Origin: Lautropia sp.
Lineage (GTDB): Bacteria; Pseudomonadota; Gammaproteobacteria; Burkholderiales; Burkholderiaceae_E
DNA: 64,000 nucleotides
Direction: 5' to 3'
NCBI GenBank assembly: GCA_030530775.1
Contig: JAUMUG010000003.1
Location: 62,001 to 126,000 of the forward strand
Shown here: positions 27,186-36,003 of the stretch, piece by piece
Layout: the number at the start of each line of letters is the position of its first letter
Numbering within the stretch: position 1 is the first letter of the stretch
Translations under genes and position numbers: made by a program
The notes under the pieces: generated by a model
The model's input: only the letters and a program-made list of their open reading frames with translations
Database searches by the model: none
Told to the model about the DNA's origin: nothing

Positions 27186-30100
27186 ATCAGGCCGCAGCTT
27201 CAGTGACTTCTCCAGGAAGAGCAATCGTGGCAGTGGACGCGGCACCGGTCGAGCGTGTCGAGCCGCTGCGCTTCCCGCTCCAGGGTAGCAGGCTGATCGA
27301 GGCCAGTGCCGGCACTGGCAAGACTTACACCATTGCGGCGCTGTATCTGCGTCTGGTGCTGGGTCATGGAGGACCGGACACCTGCTTTCAGCGTCCGCTC
27401 GATCCGCCCGAGATTCTGGTGGTGACTTTTACCGAGGCCGCGACACTGGAGCTGCGCGACCGGATTCGGACTCGCTTGGCCGAGGCGGCAGCCTTTTTCC
27501 GGGAGGACGTATTGACCGGGGAAGCAGTTGATCGCCATGAGCCGGCTCCCCGCCGTGAGGAATCGGATCAGGATGGTGCGTCCGGGATGGCCGGCACAGC
27601 AATGGATGGGCAGGAGACGTTTGCAGACTTTTCCGATCGGACGAGCGCCGATGATGGGCAGCAGGCGGATTCCGCCGCGCCGAGAGCGACCGACCCGATT
27701 CTGCAGCAGCTGCGTGACAGTTACGCGCCCGAGCAATGGGCCGACTGCGCAGTACGGCTGCAGCTGGCGGCCGAGTGGATGGACGAGGCGTCGATCTCGA
27801 CCATCCACGGTTGGTGCAATCGGATGCTGCGCGAGCATGCCTTCGACAGTGGTGGCCTGTTCACCCAGACTTTGGCCACAGACACCAGTGAGCTACTGGC
27901 CGAGGCGGTTCGTGATTACTGGCGGACCTTCTGCTATTCGCTGTCGACCGATGCGGCGCGCCGGCTGCAGGGTTGGTGGGCCGATCCTGCCGCTTTGCAG
28001 CGGGCGGTCGATGCATTGCAGTCCAGCCTGGACGGTTTCGATGGAATCGAGGCCCGGCCACCGGCCGAAGCCATCGCCGAGGCGGCTGCCGAGCGCCGGG
28101 CGGTACTGTCCGAGCTGAAGGCGCCCTGGCGCGGTGGCTGGATCGATGAGCTGCGCAGGCTGCTGTTCGATGCCATCGACAAGAAACAGATCAACGGCCT
28201 CAAGCTCAGGCGCAACAACCTGGAAACCTGGCTGACAGCGCTGGGCGACTGGGCTGCAGACGATGACAATGATCAGCCGCCGCTGGATCTCAAGAGCAAA
28301 GCCTACGAACGTCTGACGAAGGCCGGCATGCGTGATGCCTGGAAAAACGGTGAGCCGCCCGATCATCCGGCCTTCGAGGCCATTCCAAACCTGCCGGCAA
28401 GGTTGCAGCAACTGCCCGACGGTCGCATTCCGACGCTGTTACATGCCGCGCGCTGGATCGATCGGCGGCACGAGGCAGCGCGGCGGCAGCGCGGCGAGCT
28501 GAGCTTCGATGACCTGCTGTTGCAGCTGGAGGCCGCGCTGGACGGTCCCGGTGGCGAGGAGCTGGCGGCACGGATTCGCAGGCAGTTTCCGGTGGCGCTG
28601 ATCGACGAGTTTCAGGACACCGACCCGCATCAGTACCGGATCTTCGACCGAGTCTACCACGTGGCCGACAATGCTTCGACCGAGGCGCTGATTCTGATCG
28701 GCGATCCCAAGCAGGCGATCTATGCCTTCCGTGGCGCCGATATTTTCACCTATCTGCAAGCACGTCACGCCACCGAGGGCCGCCACTATACGTTGGACAC
28801 CAACTTCCGGGCTTCGCATGCGATGGTGGGTGCTGCCAACCATCTGTTCGAGTGCGCCGAGCGGCGATCAGGCGGTGGCGGTGCTTTCCGCTTTGCACAA
28901 GGTGCCGACGATCCGGTGCCCTTCATCACCGTCCAATCGAAGGGACGCAGCGATGTTTGGTGGCGCAGCGCGATCGATGGGGAGGTTTCGGCGGCGGCAG
29001 CGCCAGCGTCGTCCGTCCACCAGACACCACCGGCACTGACGATCTGGTATCCCGATGCTTTGGACCAGTCGACGGACCAGAGTCAAACGCAATATCTGCA
29101 AACCTATGCGCAGGCGACGGCGGTCGAGATTGCCCGGCTGTTGCAGGCCGGCCGACAAGGGCGGGCCGGTTTTGGCCAGAGCACCGGGGTGCGGCCGGCC
29201 GATGTCGCCGTGATCGTGCATACCGGCCGGCAAGCGGCCCGGGTGCGGCGGGCGCTGGCGGCCCGGGGCATTCGCAGCGTCTACCTGTCGGACGATGAAT
29301 CGGTGTTCAACAGCCCGGTGGTCAGCGATCTGTTGCGCTGGTTGCGGGCCTGTGCCGAGCCGGGTGATGGGCGCCTGCTGCGCGCGGCGCTGGGCACGAC
29401 ACTGTCGGGGCTGTCGAGTACCGAGTTACACGAGCTGACAACGCTCGAGACGATCTGGGAAGCGAGAGTGCAGCAATTCCAGAGCTATCGACAGGTCTGG
29501 CGCAGACAGGGGGTACTGCCGATGATCCGCCATCTGCTGCGTGATTTCGGTGTCGCCGAGCGCCTGCTGGCCGCCGGCGATGAGCGCCAGTTGACCGATC
29601 TGCTGCACTTGAGCGAGTTGCTGCAACAGGCCGCCACACTGCTCGATGGGGAGCAGGCGCTGATCCGCCATCTGAGCGAGCAGCGCAAGCAGCCCGAGGG
29701 CTCCGCCGATGCCCGTCGTCAGCGGCTGGAAAGCGATGACGAGCGGGTACGGGTGGTGACGGTGCACAAATCGAAGGGGCTGGAGTACCCGCTGGTGTTC
29801 CTGCCCTATGTCTGCCACGTGCGCACGGTGAAAACGGACGATGGAGTACTGCGCTGGCATGATGGGGAGGGGCGGCTGCGCAGCTGTCCGGGAGGGCCGG
29901 AGCAGGCGCAGGCACAGCAGCGGGCCGATGAGGAACGGTTGGGCGAGGACTTGCGCAAGCTATATGTCGCACTGACCCGGGCGCGTCATGCGACCTGGAT
30001 CGGTATGGCGGCCACCTCGGATCTGGCGGACAGTGCCATCGGCCATCTGCTGGGTTTCGATGAGCAGATCGAGGATGCGGAGCAGCGCCGGCGGCGTCTG

Positions 30101-31465
30101 CGTGCCTGTCTGGAAGCGTTGGTGGCCGGGGCACCCGCCGGGCAGATGGTGCTGTGTGCACCGCCGCTGGAGGATTCGGCGGGGATCCATGTCGCGGCGG
30201 TGGCGGCTGGGCCGGCACCGGGTGGACCCATGCCGCTCACGCGGGCGCCCTGGCCCCATTGGTGGATCGCCAGCTATTCGGCCCTGAGTGCCGGCGTGCT
30301 CGATCAGGCGCGCAGGGCGGCCGAAGGTCGGGAGGGCGGCGATTCGGCGCTGGTCGACCAGGTGAATCTGGCGCTGGACGAGCGCCACTTTACGGCCTCG
30401 GCGCTGGAGGAAACCTGGGCCGAGCAGGCCAACGCCGGTTGGGGGGCGGGTATGGTGCAGCCGGCCCGTGTGCAAGGATATGACGGCTTCGATGCGTTCA
30501 GTGATGCGGCCTTCGACGAGGCCATGACTGCCGATACCGATGATGGGCGCCCTGGTCGGGTCTACCATGAGGCTTCGGTACCGACATCGGATCTGCCTTC
30601 ATTCCCGGCGGCGGGGCTGGCACTGCACACGTTTGCCCGGGGGCCGCGCGCCGGCACCTTGCTGCACGGGCTGCTGGAATGGATGGGCCGGCAGGGCTTT
30701 GGCGAACTGGCCGCGGCACCCGAACGTATCGATGAGGAGATCGGCAGGCGCCTGCGGCGGCTGCCTGAATGGCGAGAATGGCAGCCCTTGCTATCGGCTT
30801 GGCTTCGGCGATTGATCGGGCAGCGCTGGCGGTTGCGGGGCGACGATGTCCCCGACGAGCAGGCCGATCCGCCCGGGGAGGCTGCAACACGGCACTCCCG
30901 TATGTTGCGCCTGGCCGATCTGCGACAGTATCAGTGCGAGATGGCTTTCATGTTGCCGGCGCAGCACATCGAACTCCGGCAGCTCGATGCCTGGGTGCGC
31001 CAGCATACCCTGGCGGGGGTGGCACGGCCGGCGTTGCCGGATGGTCGGCTGAACGGAATGCTCAAAGGTTTCATCGATCTGGTTTTCGAGCATCGAGGGC
31101 GTTATTTCGTGCTCGACTACAAATCGAACTGGCTGGGTGAGGGGGCGCAGCATTACACCTTGCCGACGATGCGGCAGGCCGTGATCGATCATCGCTACGA
31201 GCTGCAGTATCTGTTCTATCTGCTGGCCCTGCACCGGCTGCTGAAGACCCGTTTGCCCGATTACGATTACGACCGACATGTGGGCGGTGCACTCTATCTG
31301 TTTCTGCGTGGGGTGCAGGCCCCCGGTGGTGGACTGTTTCAGGCCCGGCCCGACCGGACCGTGATCGAAGCGCTGGATGCGGCCTTTGCCGGCCGACAGA
31401 AACTGTCGGTCGAACGGGCGTCGAAAAAACGGGCGAGCCCAGCGGAACGGGAGGCTTCGATATGA
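27182..31465 (+). CDS. recB: Exodeoxyribonuclease V beta subunit RecB (helicase-nuclease)
   Basis: 1427-residue 3'-5' SF1A helicase and nuclease. Walker A is EASAGTGKTYT with Lys47. Other helicase motifs are VTFTEAAT (Ia), LIDEFQDTDPHQY (II), GDPKQAIYAFRGAD (III) and VVTVHKSKGLEYPLVF (V). The C-terminal nuclease shows GFIDLVFEH and VLDYKSNWLG, whose Asp1312 corresponds to E. coli Asp1080, then LQYLFYLLALHRLL. It exceeds E. coli RecB (1180) by ~250 residues; one hydrophilic insertion lies at ~108-173 and others precede the nuclease domain. Start and stop overlap recC and recD respectively, each as ATGA. Confidence 0.96.
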   Translation: MNQAAASVTSPGRAIVAVDAAPVERVEPLRFPLQGSRLIEASAGTGKTYTIAALYLRLVLGHGGPDTCFQRPLDPPEILVVTFTEAATLELRDRIRTRLAEAAAFFREDVLTGEAVDRHEPAPRREESDQDGASGMAGTAMDGQETFADFSDRTSADDGQQADSAAPRATDPILQQLRDSYAPEQWADCAVRLQLAAEWMDEASISTIHGWCNRMLREHAFDSGGLFTQTLATDTSELLAEAVRDYWRTFCYSLSTDAARRLQGWWADPAALQRAVDALQSSLDGFDGIEARPPAEAIAEAAAERRAVLSELKAPWRGGWIDELRRLLFDAIDKKQINGLKLRRNNLETWLTALGDWAADDDNDQPPLDLKSKAYERLTKAGMRDAWKNGEPPDHPAFEAIPNLPARLQQLPDGRIPTLLHAARWIDRRHEAARRQRGELSFDDLLLQLEAALDGPGGEELAARIRRQFPVALIDEFQDTDPHQYRIFDRVYHVADNASTEALILIGDPKQAIYAFRGADIFTYLQARHATEGRHYTLDTNFRASHAMVGAANHLFECAERRSGGGGAFRFAQGADDPVPFITVQSKGRSDVWWRSAIDGEVSAAAAPASSVHQTPPALTIWYPDALDQSTDQSQTQYLQTYAQATAVEIARLLQAGRQGRAGFGQSTGVRPADVAVIVHTGRQAARVRRALAARGIRSVYLSDDESVFNSPVVSDLLRWLRACAEPGDGRLLRAALGTTLSGLSSTELHELTTLETIWEARVQQFQSYRQVWRRQGVLPMIRHLLRDFGVAERLLAAGDERQLTDLLHLSELLQQAATLLDGEQALIRHLSEQRKQPEGSADARRQRLESDDERVRVVTVHKSKGLEYPLVFLPYVCHVRTVKTDDGVLRWHDGEGRLRSCPGGPEQAQAQQRADEERLGEDLRKLYVALTRARHATWIGMAATSDLADSAIGHLLGFDEQIEDAEQRRRRLRACLEALVAGAPAGQMVLCAPPLEDSAGIHVAAVAAGPAPGGPMPLTRAPWPHWWIASYSALSAGVLDQARRAAEGREGGDSALVDQVNLALDERHFTASALEETWAEQANAGWGAGMVQPARVQGYDGFDAFSDAAFDEAMTADTDDGRPGRVYHEASVPTSDLPSFPAAGLALHTFARGPRAGTLLHGLLEWMGRQGFGELAAAPERIDEEIGRRLRRLPEWREWQPLLSAWLRRLIGQRWRLRGDDVPDEQADPPGEAATRHSRMLRLADLRQYQCEMAFMLPAQHIELRQLDAWVRQHTLAGVARPALPDGRLNGMLKGFIDLVFEHRGRYFVLDYKSNWLGEGAQHYTLPTMRQAVIDHRYELQYLFYLLALHRLLKTRLPDYDYDRHVGGALYLFLRGVQAPGGGLFQARPDRTVIEALDAAFAGRQKLSVERASKKRASPAEREASI

Positions 31466-34362
31466 CCGGGTCGGGAAACAGGCGCCTCGCCGGGGCCGCC
31501 AGCGTCTCGCATCGCCGGTCTTCCGACGAAGGCACTCAGATGAGTCTGTTCGACGGTATGCGTGAGGGGGATACGGGCCATCAGACGGCACGGGAAGGCA
31601 GCAGGAAAGCGGATCGGCCGATGGTATCGGAGCCGGCGTCCGGGCATGATTCGGGTTCGGGACAGGCGGGCGCTTCCGAAGCCCGGCTGGAAAGCGCCGG
31701 GTTGACGCAGGCGCTTTCGTTCGGCGAGCAAGGGCAGACAGCTGCTACCAAGGGATCGGATGACAGCGTGCCATCCGATCCGGAGGGCATGCTCGAACTG
31801 CTGCGCCAGTGGCACGACGAAGGCTGGTTGCGACGCATCGATCTGGAGCTGGCGCGTTTTCTGCTCCACTCGTCCGACAGCGTCCATGATGATCGGAGCC
31901 CCGCCGTGTCGGGCGTGGCAGCGAAGACGGAGTGTCGGGCGGATTCGGCGCTGGTATTGCTGGCCGCTGCACTGTGCAGCTGGCAGCTGGGGCGGGGGCA
32001 TGTCTGCCTGGATTTGCAGGCAGCGGCCCAGGAGCCGGAGCAGGTGTTGTCGATGCCGGTGCACCGCTATGTCGCGCCGACGGCGCAGGAGGTGTCGGTT
32101 CCCGCACCGGGAGCATTGCTGCGGATGCTGGATCCGGCACGCTGGCAGGCCGCTTGCGCGGCCGAGCCGGACTGGGTGGCCGATGGGGCCGCTGGCGAGC
32201 TCCCGGTCCGACCCCTGGTGCTGGCGGGGAACCGGCTTTATTTGCTGCGTTATTGGCAGTACGAGCAGGATGTGCAGACGGCCATTCTGGCGCGGCTGGC
32301 ACAACCGGGGGACACGAGTACTGGCGCAGAGTGTGATACCGGGATCACCGGTGCTTGCGTTGTGGACGGGCAGCGGACGAGCGCTGCAGCACACGGGGGC
32401 GGACAGCAGCACCGGCACCAGCGTGGCGGCTCCGTGGCGGGGCATGTGCCACTCCTGTCACCGGCACCGGCCAGGCTGCGCTGTGTGCTGGACAGGCTGT
32501 TCGCTTCATCCCCCTCGCAGAGGGAGCATACCGGGGCTCCGGCAGCAGCGTGGACGCCGTCTCCTGACGGGGTGGACGTGCAAGCCCGGCAAACCGGAAC
32601 GATGCTCTTCGATGCTGCACCAGTTCACCGATGTCGGGATCGACGAGGCCCCGGGCAACCGGAGACTGCGCCGGTGGTGGACCGATCCGATGCAGCGAAG
32701 CGTCCGACCGACTGGCAGAAGATTGCCTGTGCGCTGGCAGCCCGGCATCGCTTCGGCCTGATCACCGGTGGGCCGGGCACCGGCAAGACCACCACGGTGC
32801 TGCGGCTGCTGGTGCTGCTGCAGTGCTTGGCCCATGAAGAGCGGCCGGGGCAGTTTTTGCGGATCGGACTGGCGGCGCCCACCGGCAAGGCGGCGGCCCG
32901 GCTCAGCAGCTCGATCAGCGGGGCGATCTCGAAGCTGCCGCTCGACGGGCTGGCCGAAGCCGAGCGAATCCGTGCACACATCCCCTCGTCGGTGTCGACC
33001 CTGCATCGGCTGCTGGGCAGCCGTCCCGGCAGTCGGCATTTCCGGCACGACGCCGGCAATCCGCTGCCACTGGATGTGCTGGTGATCGACGAGGCGTCGA
33101 TGGTCGATCTGGAGATGATGGCACTGGTGATTCATGCCTTGCCGCCTCAGGCACGGCTGATCCTGTTGGGCGACAAGGATCAGCTGGCTTCGGTCGAGGC
33201 GGGGGCGATTCTGGGCGAACTGTGTGCCCGGGCACAGGATGGACACTATCGGCCGGAGACGGCCGATTGGATACGACAGGTCAGCGGCGAAGAGCTGGCC
33301 GTCGACTTGTTGGACGAGCAGGGTCTGGCGCTGGATCAGAGCATCGCGATGCTAAGGCACAGCCACCGGTTTTCGGCTAACAGCGGTATCGGCGCCCTGG
33401 CCGACGCCGTGAACCATGGCGCAACCGAGCAGGTGCGTGCGCTGTGGCGCCGGTCGGCCGGGCAGGGGGAAAGCGCCGATATCGCCCGGATCGTCGTGCC
33501 GGACGCGGCACGACACCGCCTGCGGACGCTGGTGCTCGAGGGTTACGCCCATTATCTGGCCGAGATGAAGCGAGGCTTTGCGTCTACGGACGAATCCATG
33601 GACAGCGGGACGGATGCCCGGGACGGTAGGCGAAACGGTTACGACGGGGCAGGCTTGCCGCCGGCGGGTGGAGCCATGGGACGAAGCGGGGAGCCCACGG
33701 CTGCAGCCCGGGGTCATGGAGGGCAAACGGCCGTCGTCGATGCTTGGGCGGCCCGGGTGTTGCAGGCCCATACCCGCTTTCAGTTGCTGTGTGCCCTGCG
33801 CCGGGGCGCTTGGGGGGTCGAACAACTGAACCTGCAGATCGCCCGGTGGCTGCAGGCCCGTGGGCTGCTGTCGGCCAGTGAGGGCTGGTATCCGGGCCGG
33901 CCGGTGATCGTGACCCGAAACGACTACGAGCTGGGACTGATGAACGGGGACGTGGGCATTGCGCTGAATGTACCCGAAGCTGGGGGTTCGGCGAGTCGGC
34001 TGCGGGTGGCTTTCCCGGGCGTGACCGATCCGGCAGTCATCCGTTGGATACTACCCAGCCGGCTGCAGGCGGTCGAGACGGTGTTTGCGATGACGGTGCA
34101 CAAGGCACAGGGCTCGGAGTTCGAGCATGCGGTACTGGTGATGCCGGCCGAGATGTCACCGGTGCTGACACGGGAGCTGGTCTACACTGCCATTACCCGG
34201 GCCAGAAAACGCTTTACATTGTGTGGGCCGGAAGGGCTCGACGCCTCGTTCGAAGCCACGATCCAGCGCCGAGTCCGGCGAGTCAGTGGCCTGATGAGCG
34301 GAGCGTTGATTGCCCGAGCTCCCGCCCAGGCCCGGCTTCCTGCCAGCCCTACGCTAAAATGA
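31462..34362 (+). CDS. recD: Exodeoxyribonuclease V alpha subunit RecD (5'-3' helicase), enlarged
   Basis: 966-residue RecD, far longer than the 608 of E. coli. The SF1B motor is intact: Walker A GGPGTGKTTT with Lys442 (E. coli Lys177), AAPTGKAAARL, VLVIDEASMVDLEMM, LLGDKDQLASVEAG and the late AMTVHKAQGSEFEHAV plus ELVYTAITRARK. About 265 residues more than usual precede the motor. Residues 1-130 and ~290-420 are Gly/Ser/Asp/His-rich and low in hydrophobic content. A third insertion lies at ~710-760. The RecD N-domain that contacts RecC is recognisable between them (LELLRQWHDEGWLRRIDLELARFLL). ATG 31462 overlaps recB; internal ATG 31540 (MSLFDGMREG) is possible. Confidence 0.93.
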   Translation: MTGSGNRRLAGAASVSHRRSSDEGTQMSLFDGMREGDTGHQTAREGSRKADRPMVSEPASGHDSGSGQAGASEARLESAGLTQALSFGEQGQTAATKGSDDSVPSDPEGMLELLRQWHDEGWLRRIDLELARFLLHSSDSVHDDRSPAVSGVAAKTECRADSALVLLAAALCSWQLGRGHVCLDLQAAAQEPEQVLSMPVHRYVAPTAQEVSVPAPGALLRMLDPARWQAACAAEPDWVADGAAGELPVRPLVLAGNRLYLLRYWQYEQDVQTAILARLAQPGDTSTGAECDTGITGACVVDGQRTSAAAHGGGQQHRHQRGGSVAGHVPLLSPAPARLRCVLDRLFASSPSQREHTGAPAAAWTPSPDGVDVQARQTGTMLFDAAPVHRCRDRRGPGQPETAPVVDRSDAAKRPTDWQKIACALAARHRFGLITGGPGTGKTTTVLRLLVLLQCLAHEERPGQFLRIGLAAPTGKAAARLSSSISGAISKLPLDGLAEAERIRAHIPSSVSTLHRLLGSRPGSRHFRHDAGNPLPLDVLVIDEASMVDLEMMALVIHALPPQARLILLGDKDQLASVEAGAILGELCARAQDGHYRPETADWIRQVSGEELAVDLLDEQGLALDQSIAMLRHSHRFSANSGIGALADAVNHGATEQVRALWRRSAGQGESADIARIVVPDAARHRLRTLVLEGYAHYLAEMKRGFASTDESMDSGTDARDGRRNGYDGAGLPPAGGAMGRSGEPTAAARGHGGQTAVVDAWAARVLQAHTRFQLLCALRRGAWGVEQLNLQIARWLQARGLLSASEGWYPGRPVIVTRNDYELGLMNGDVGIALNVPEAGGSASRLRVAFPGVTDPAVIRWILPSRLQAVETVFAMTVHKAQGSEFEHAVLVMPAEMSPVLTRELVYTAITRARKRFTLCGPEGLDASFEATIQRRVRRVSGLMSGALIARAPAQARLPASPTLK

Positions 34363-34528
34363 AACGATGCCGGTGTATTCTGGCGACGACACTCTGTTTG
34401 GCTGACACCGTGATCAGATGCCGGATCGGGCGCAAACCGCGCATGGTGGGGTCAGTTCTAGCATTCGTGATTTCTACGGCCCTGGCTCCAAGGCCCGGAC
34501 TCGCGGCCGATAGCAAAGGTCCTCTTCT

Positions 34529-35668
34529 ATGGTAAGCGTTGCAGTCATCATCCCCTGCTATAAGGTCAAGGCGCACATCCTGCAGGTGCTCGAGCGGATC
34601 GGATCGGAAGTGCATCGCATCTATGTGGTCGACGACTGTTGTCCGGAACGTTCGGGGGACTTCGTCGAGGCGCACTGTACCGATCATCGGGTCCGGGTGA
34701 TCCGGCACCAGGTCAATCGTGGCGTCGGTGGCGCAGTGATGACAGGCTATCAGGCCGCACTCGACGATGGTATGGAGATCATGGTGAAGATCGACGGCGA
34801 CGGTCAGATGGACCCCGGGCTGGTGCCTGATTTCATCGCGCCGATCCTGGCCGGCGAGGCCGACTACACCAAGGGCAATCGTTTCTTCGATCTGGAGCAG
34901 ATCCAGCAGATGCCGACGGTGCGGCTGGTCGGCAATGCGATGCTGTCCTTTCTGAACAAGATTTCTTCGGGTTACTGGAATCTGTTCGATCCGACCAACG
35001 GCTATACCGCCATTCACCGCGACGTGGCCGACAGCCTGCCATTCAGACGGATCAGCGAACGCTATTTCTTCGAGTCTGACATGCTGTTCCGACTCAATAC
35101 GCTGCGTGCCGTGGTGGTCGACATTCCGATGGATGCCTTCTATGGAGATGAAGTCAGCAATCTGAGGGTATCCAAGGTCGTCAGTGAGTTCTTCTTCAAG
35201 CACCTGCGCAACACCGCCAAACGCATTTTCTACAACTATTATCTGCGCGATCTGTCGCTGGCTTCGGTGCAGCTGCCGCTGGGGATCGGGCTGATCGCGT
35301 TTGGCAGTATTTTCGGCATCTACAAATGGCATGAGGCGGCTTCCATCGGAGTGACCGCCACTGCCGGCGCGGTGATGATGTCGGCCTTGCCGGTGCTGGT
35401 CGGCATCGAACTGTTGCTAGCCTTTCTGGGGCAGGACATCCAATCGGTGCCGCAACGCCCCTTTCTGCGCACCTCGCGGACGCTGGAACGCTTCAGGGAG
35501 TCCGCAGCCCACTACAAGCAGGTTGCGGCACCCGAGGAACAGCCCCCGCATCTGCCGACCTGGCGACCACGCAATGCCTCCCGGGTCGACAGCTCTTCCG
35601 TGCAAGCCAGGCGCGTGATATCGCATAATCCGGTATCTTCCGCCTCCAAGGAGCATCCTCTGTGTTGA
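34529..35668 (+). CDS. GT2-family glycosyltransferase with C-terminal membrane helices
   Basis: 379-residue polyprenyl-phosphate-type glycosyltransferase. The GT-A domain (residues ~1-235) has VAVIIPCYKV, VVDDCCPERS and the DxD-like KIDGDGQMDP that binds the nucleotide-sugar metal. Two hydrophobic segments follow (LPLGIGLIAFGSIFGIYKW and VMMSALPVLVGIELLLAFL), as in DPM1/ArnC-like enzymes that load sugars onto undecaprenyl phosphate. The last ~70 residues are hydrophilic. The partner at 35662 overlaps its 3' end and resembles a flippase subunit, so a lipid-linked sugar pathway is likely. Donor and acceptor are unknown. Confidence 0.87.
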   Translation: MVSVAVIIPCYKVKAHILQVLERIGSEVHRIYVVDDCCPERSGDFVEAHCTDHRVRVIRHQVNRGVGGAVMTGYQAALDDGMEIMVKIDGDGQMDPGLVPDFIAPILAGEADYTKGNRFFDLEQIQQMPTVRLVGNAMLSFLNKISSGYWNLFDPTNGYTAIHRDVADSLPFRRISERYFFESDMLFRLNTLRAVVVDIPMDAFYGDEVSNLRVSKVVSEFFFKHLRNTAKRIFYNYYLRDLSLASVQLPLGIGLIAFGSIFGIYKWHEAASIGVTATAGAVMMSALPVLVGIELLLAFLGQDIQSVPQRPFLRTSRTLERFRESAAHYKQVAAPEEQPPHLPTWRPRNASRVDSSSVQARRVISHNPVSSASKEHPLC

Positions 35669-36003
35669 CCTATTTCTGGGCACTGGTCTGCGTGGTCGGC
35701 ATGGCAGCCGGGCAGATTCTCTTCAAGCTGGCGGCCAACTCGCTGGCACAGACCGGTTCCTTTCTGGTGCCCAGGACCGGGGCACTGCTGCTTGCGGCGT
35801 TGTCGCTGTATGGGTTGATCACCATCGCCTGGATCTGGGTACTGCAGAAGGCCGATCTGGGCAAGGTTTATCCGCTGATGGCACTGGCCTTCGTCCTGGT
35901 GCCGCTGGCCAGTCACTGGCTGTTCGGCGAGCGTTTCCAGCCGCAGTACTTCATCGGTATCGTGCTGATCATGACCGGTATCGTGGTGGCGGTCCGCTCC
36001 TGA
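35662..36003 (+). CDS. Small four-helix membrane protein, EamA/SMR-like (ArnE/ArnF-like flippase subunit)
   Basis: 113 residues with four predicted helices and the size and pattern of SMR/EmrE and ArnE/ArnF proteins (AGQILFKLAANSLA; WVLQKADLGKVYPLMALAFVLVPLASHWLFGE). The start is GTG 35662, supported by AAGGAG at 35648-35653; it overlaps the glycosyltransferase stop by seven bases. ArnE/F-like proteins flip sugar-phosphate-undecaprenol, and pairing with a GT2 enzyme favours that role over drug efflux. This is inference from context. Its 3' end overlaps the convergent mnmD by 35 bp. Confidence 0.82.
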   Translation: MLTYFWALVCVVGMAAGQILFKLAANSLAQTGSFLVPRTGALLLAALSLYGLITIAWIWVLQKADLGKVYPLMALAFVLVPLASHWLFGERFQPQYFIGIVLIMTGIVVAVRS

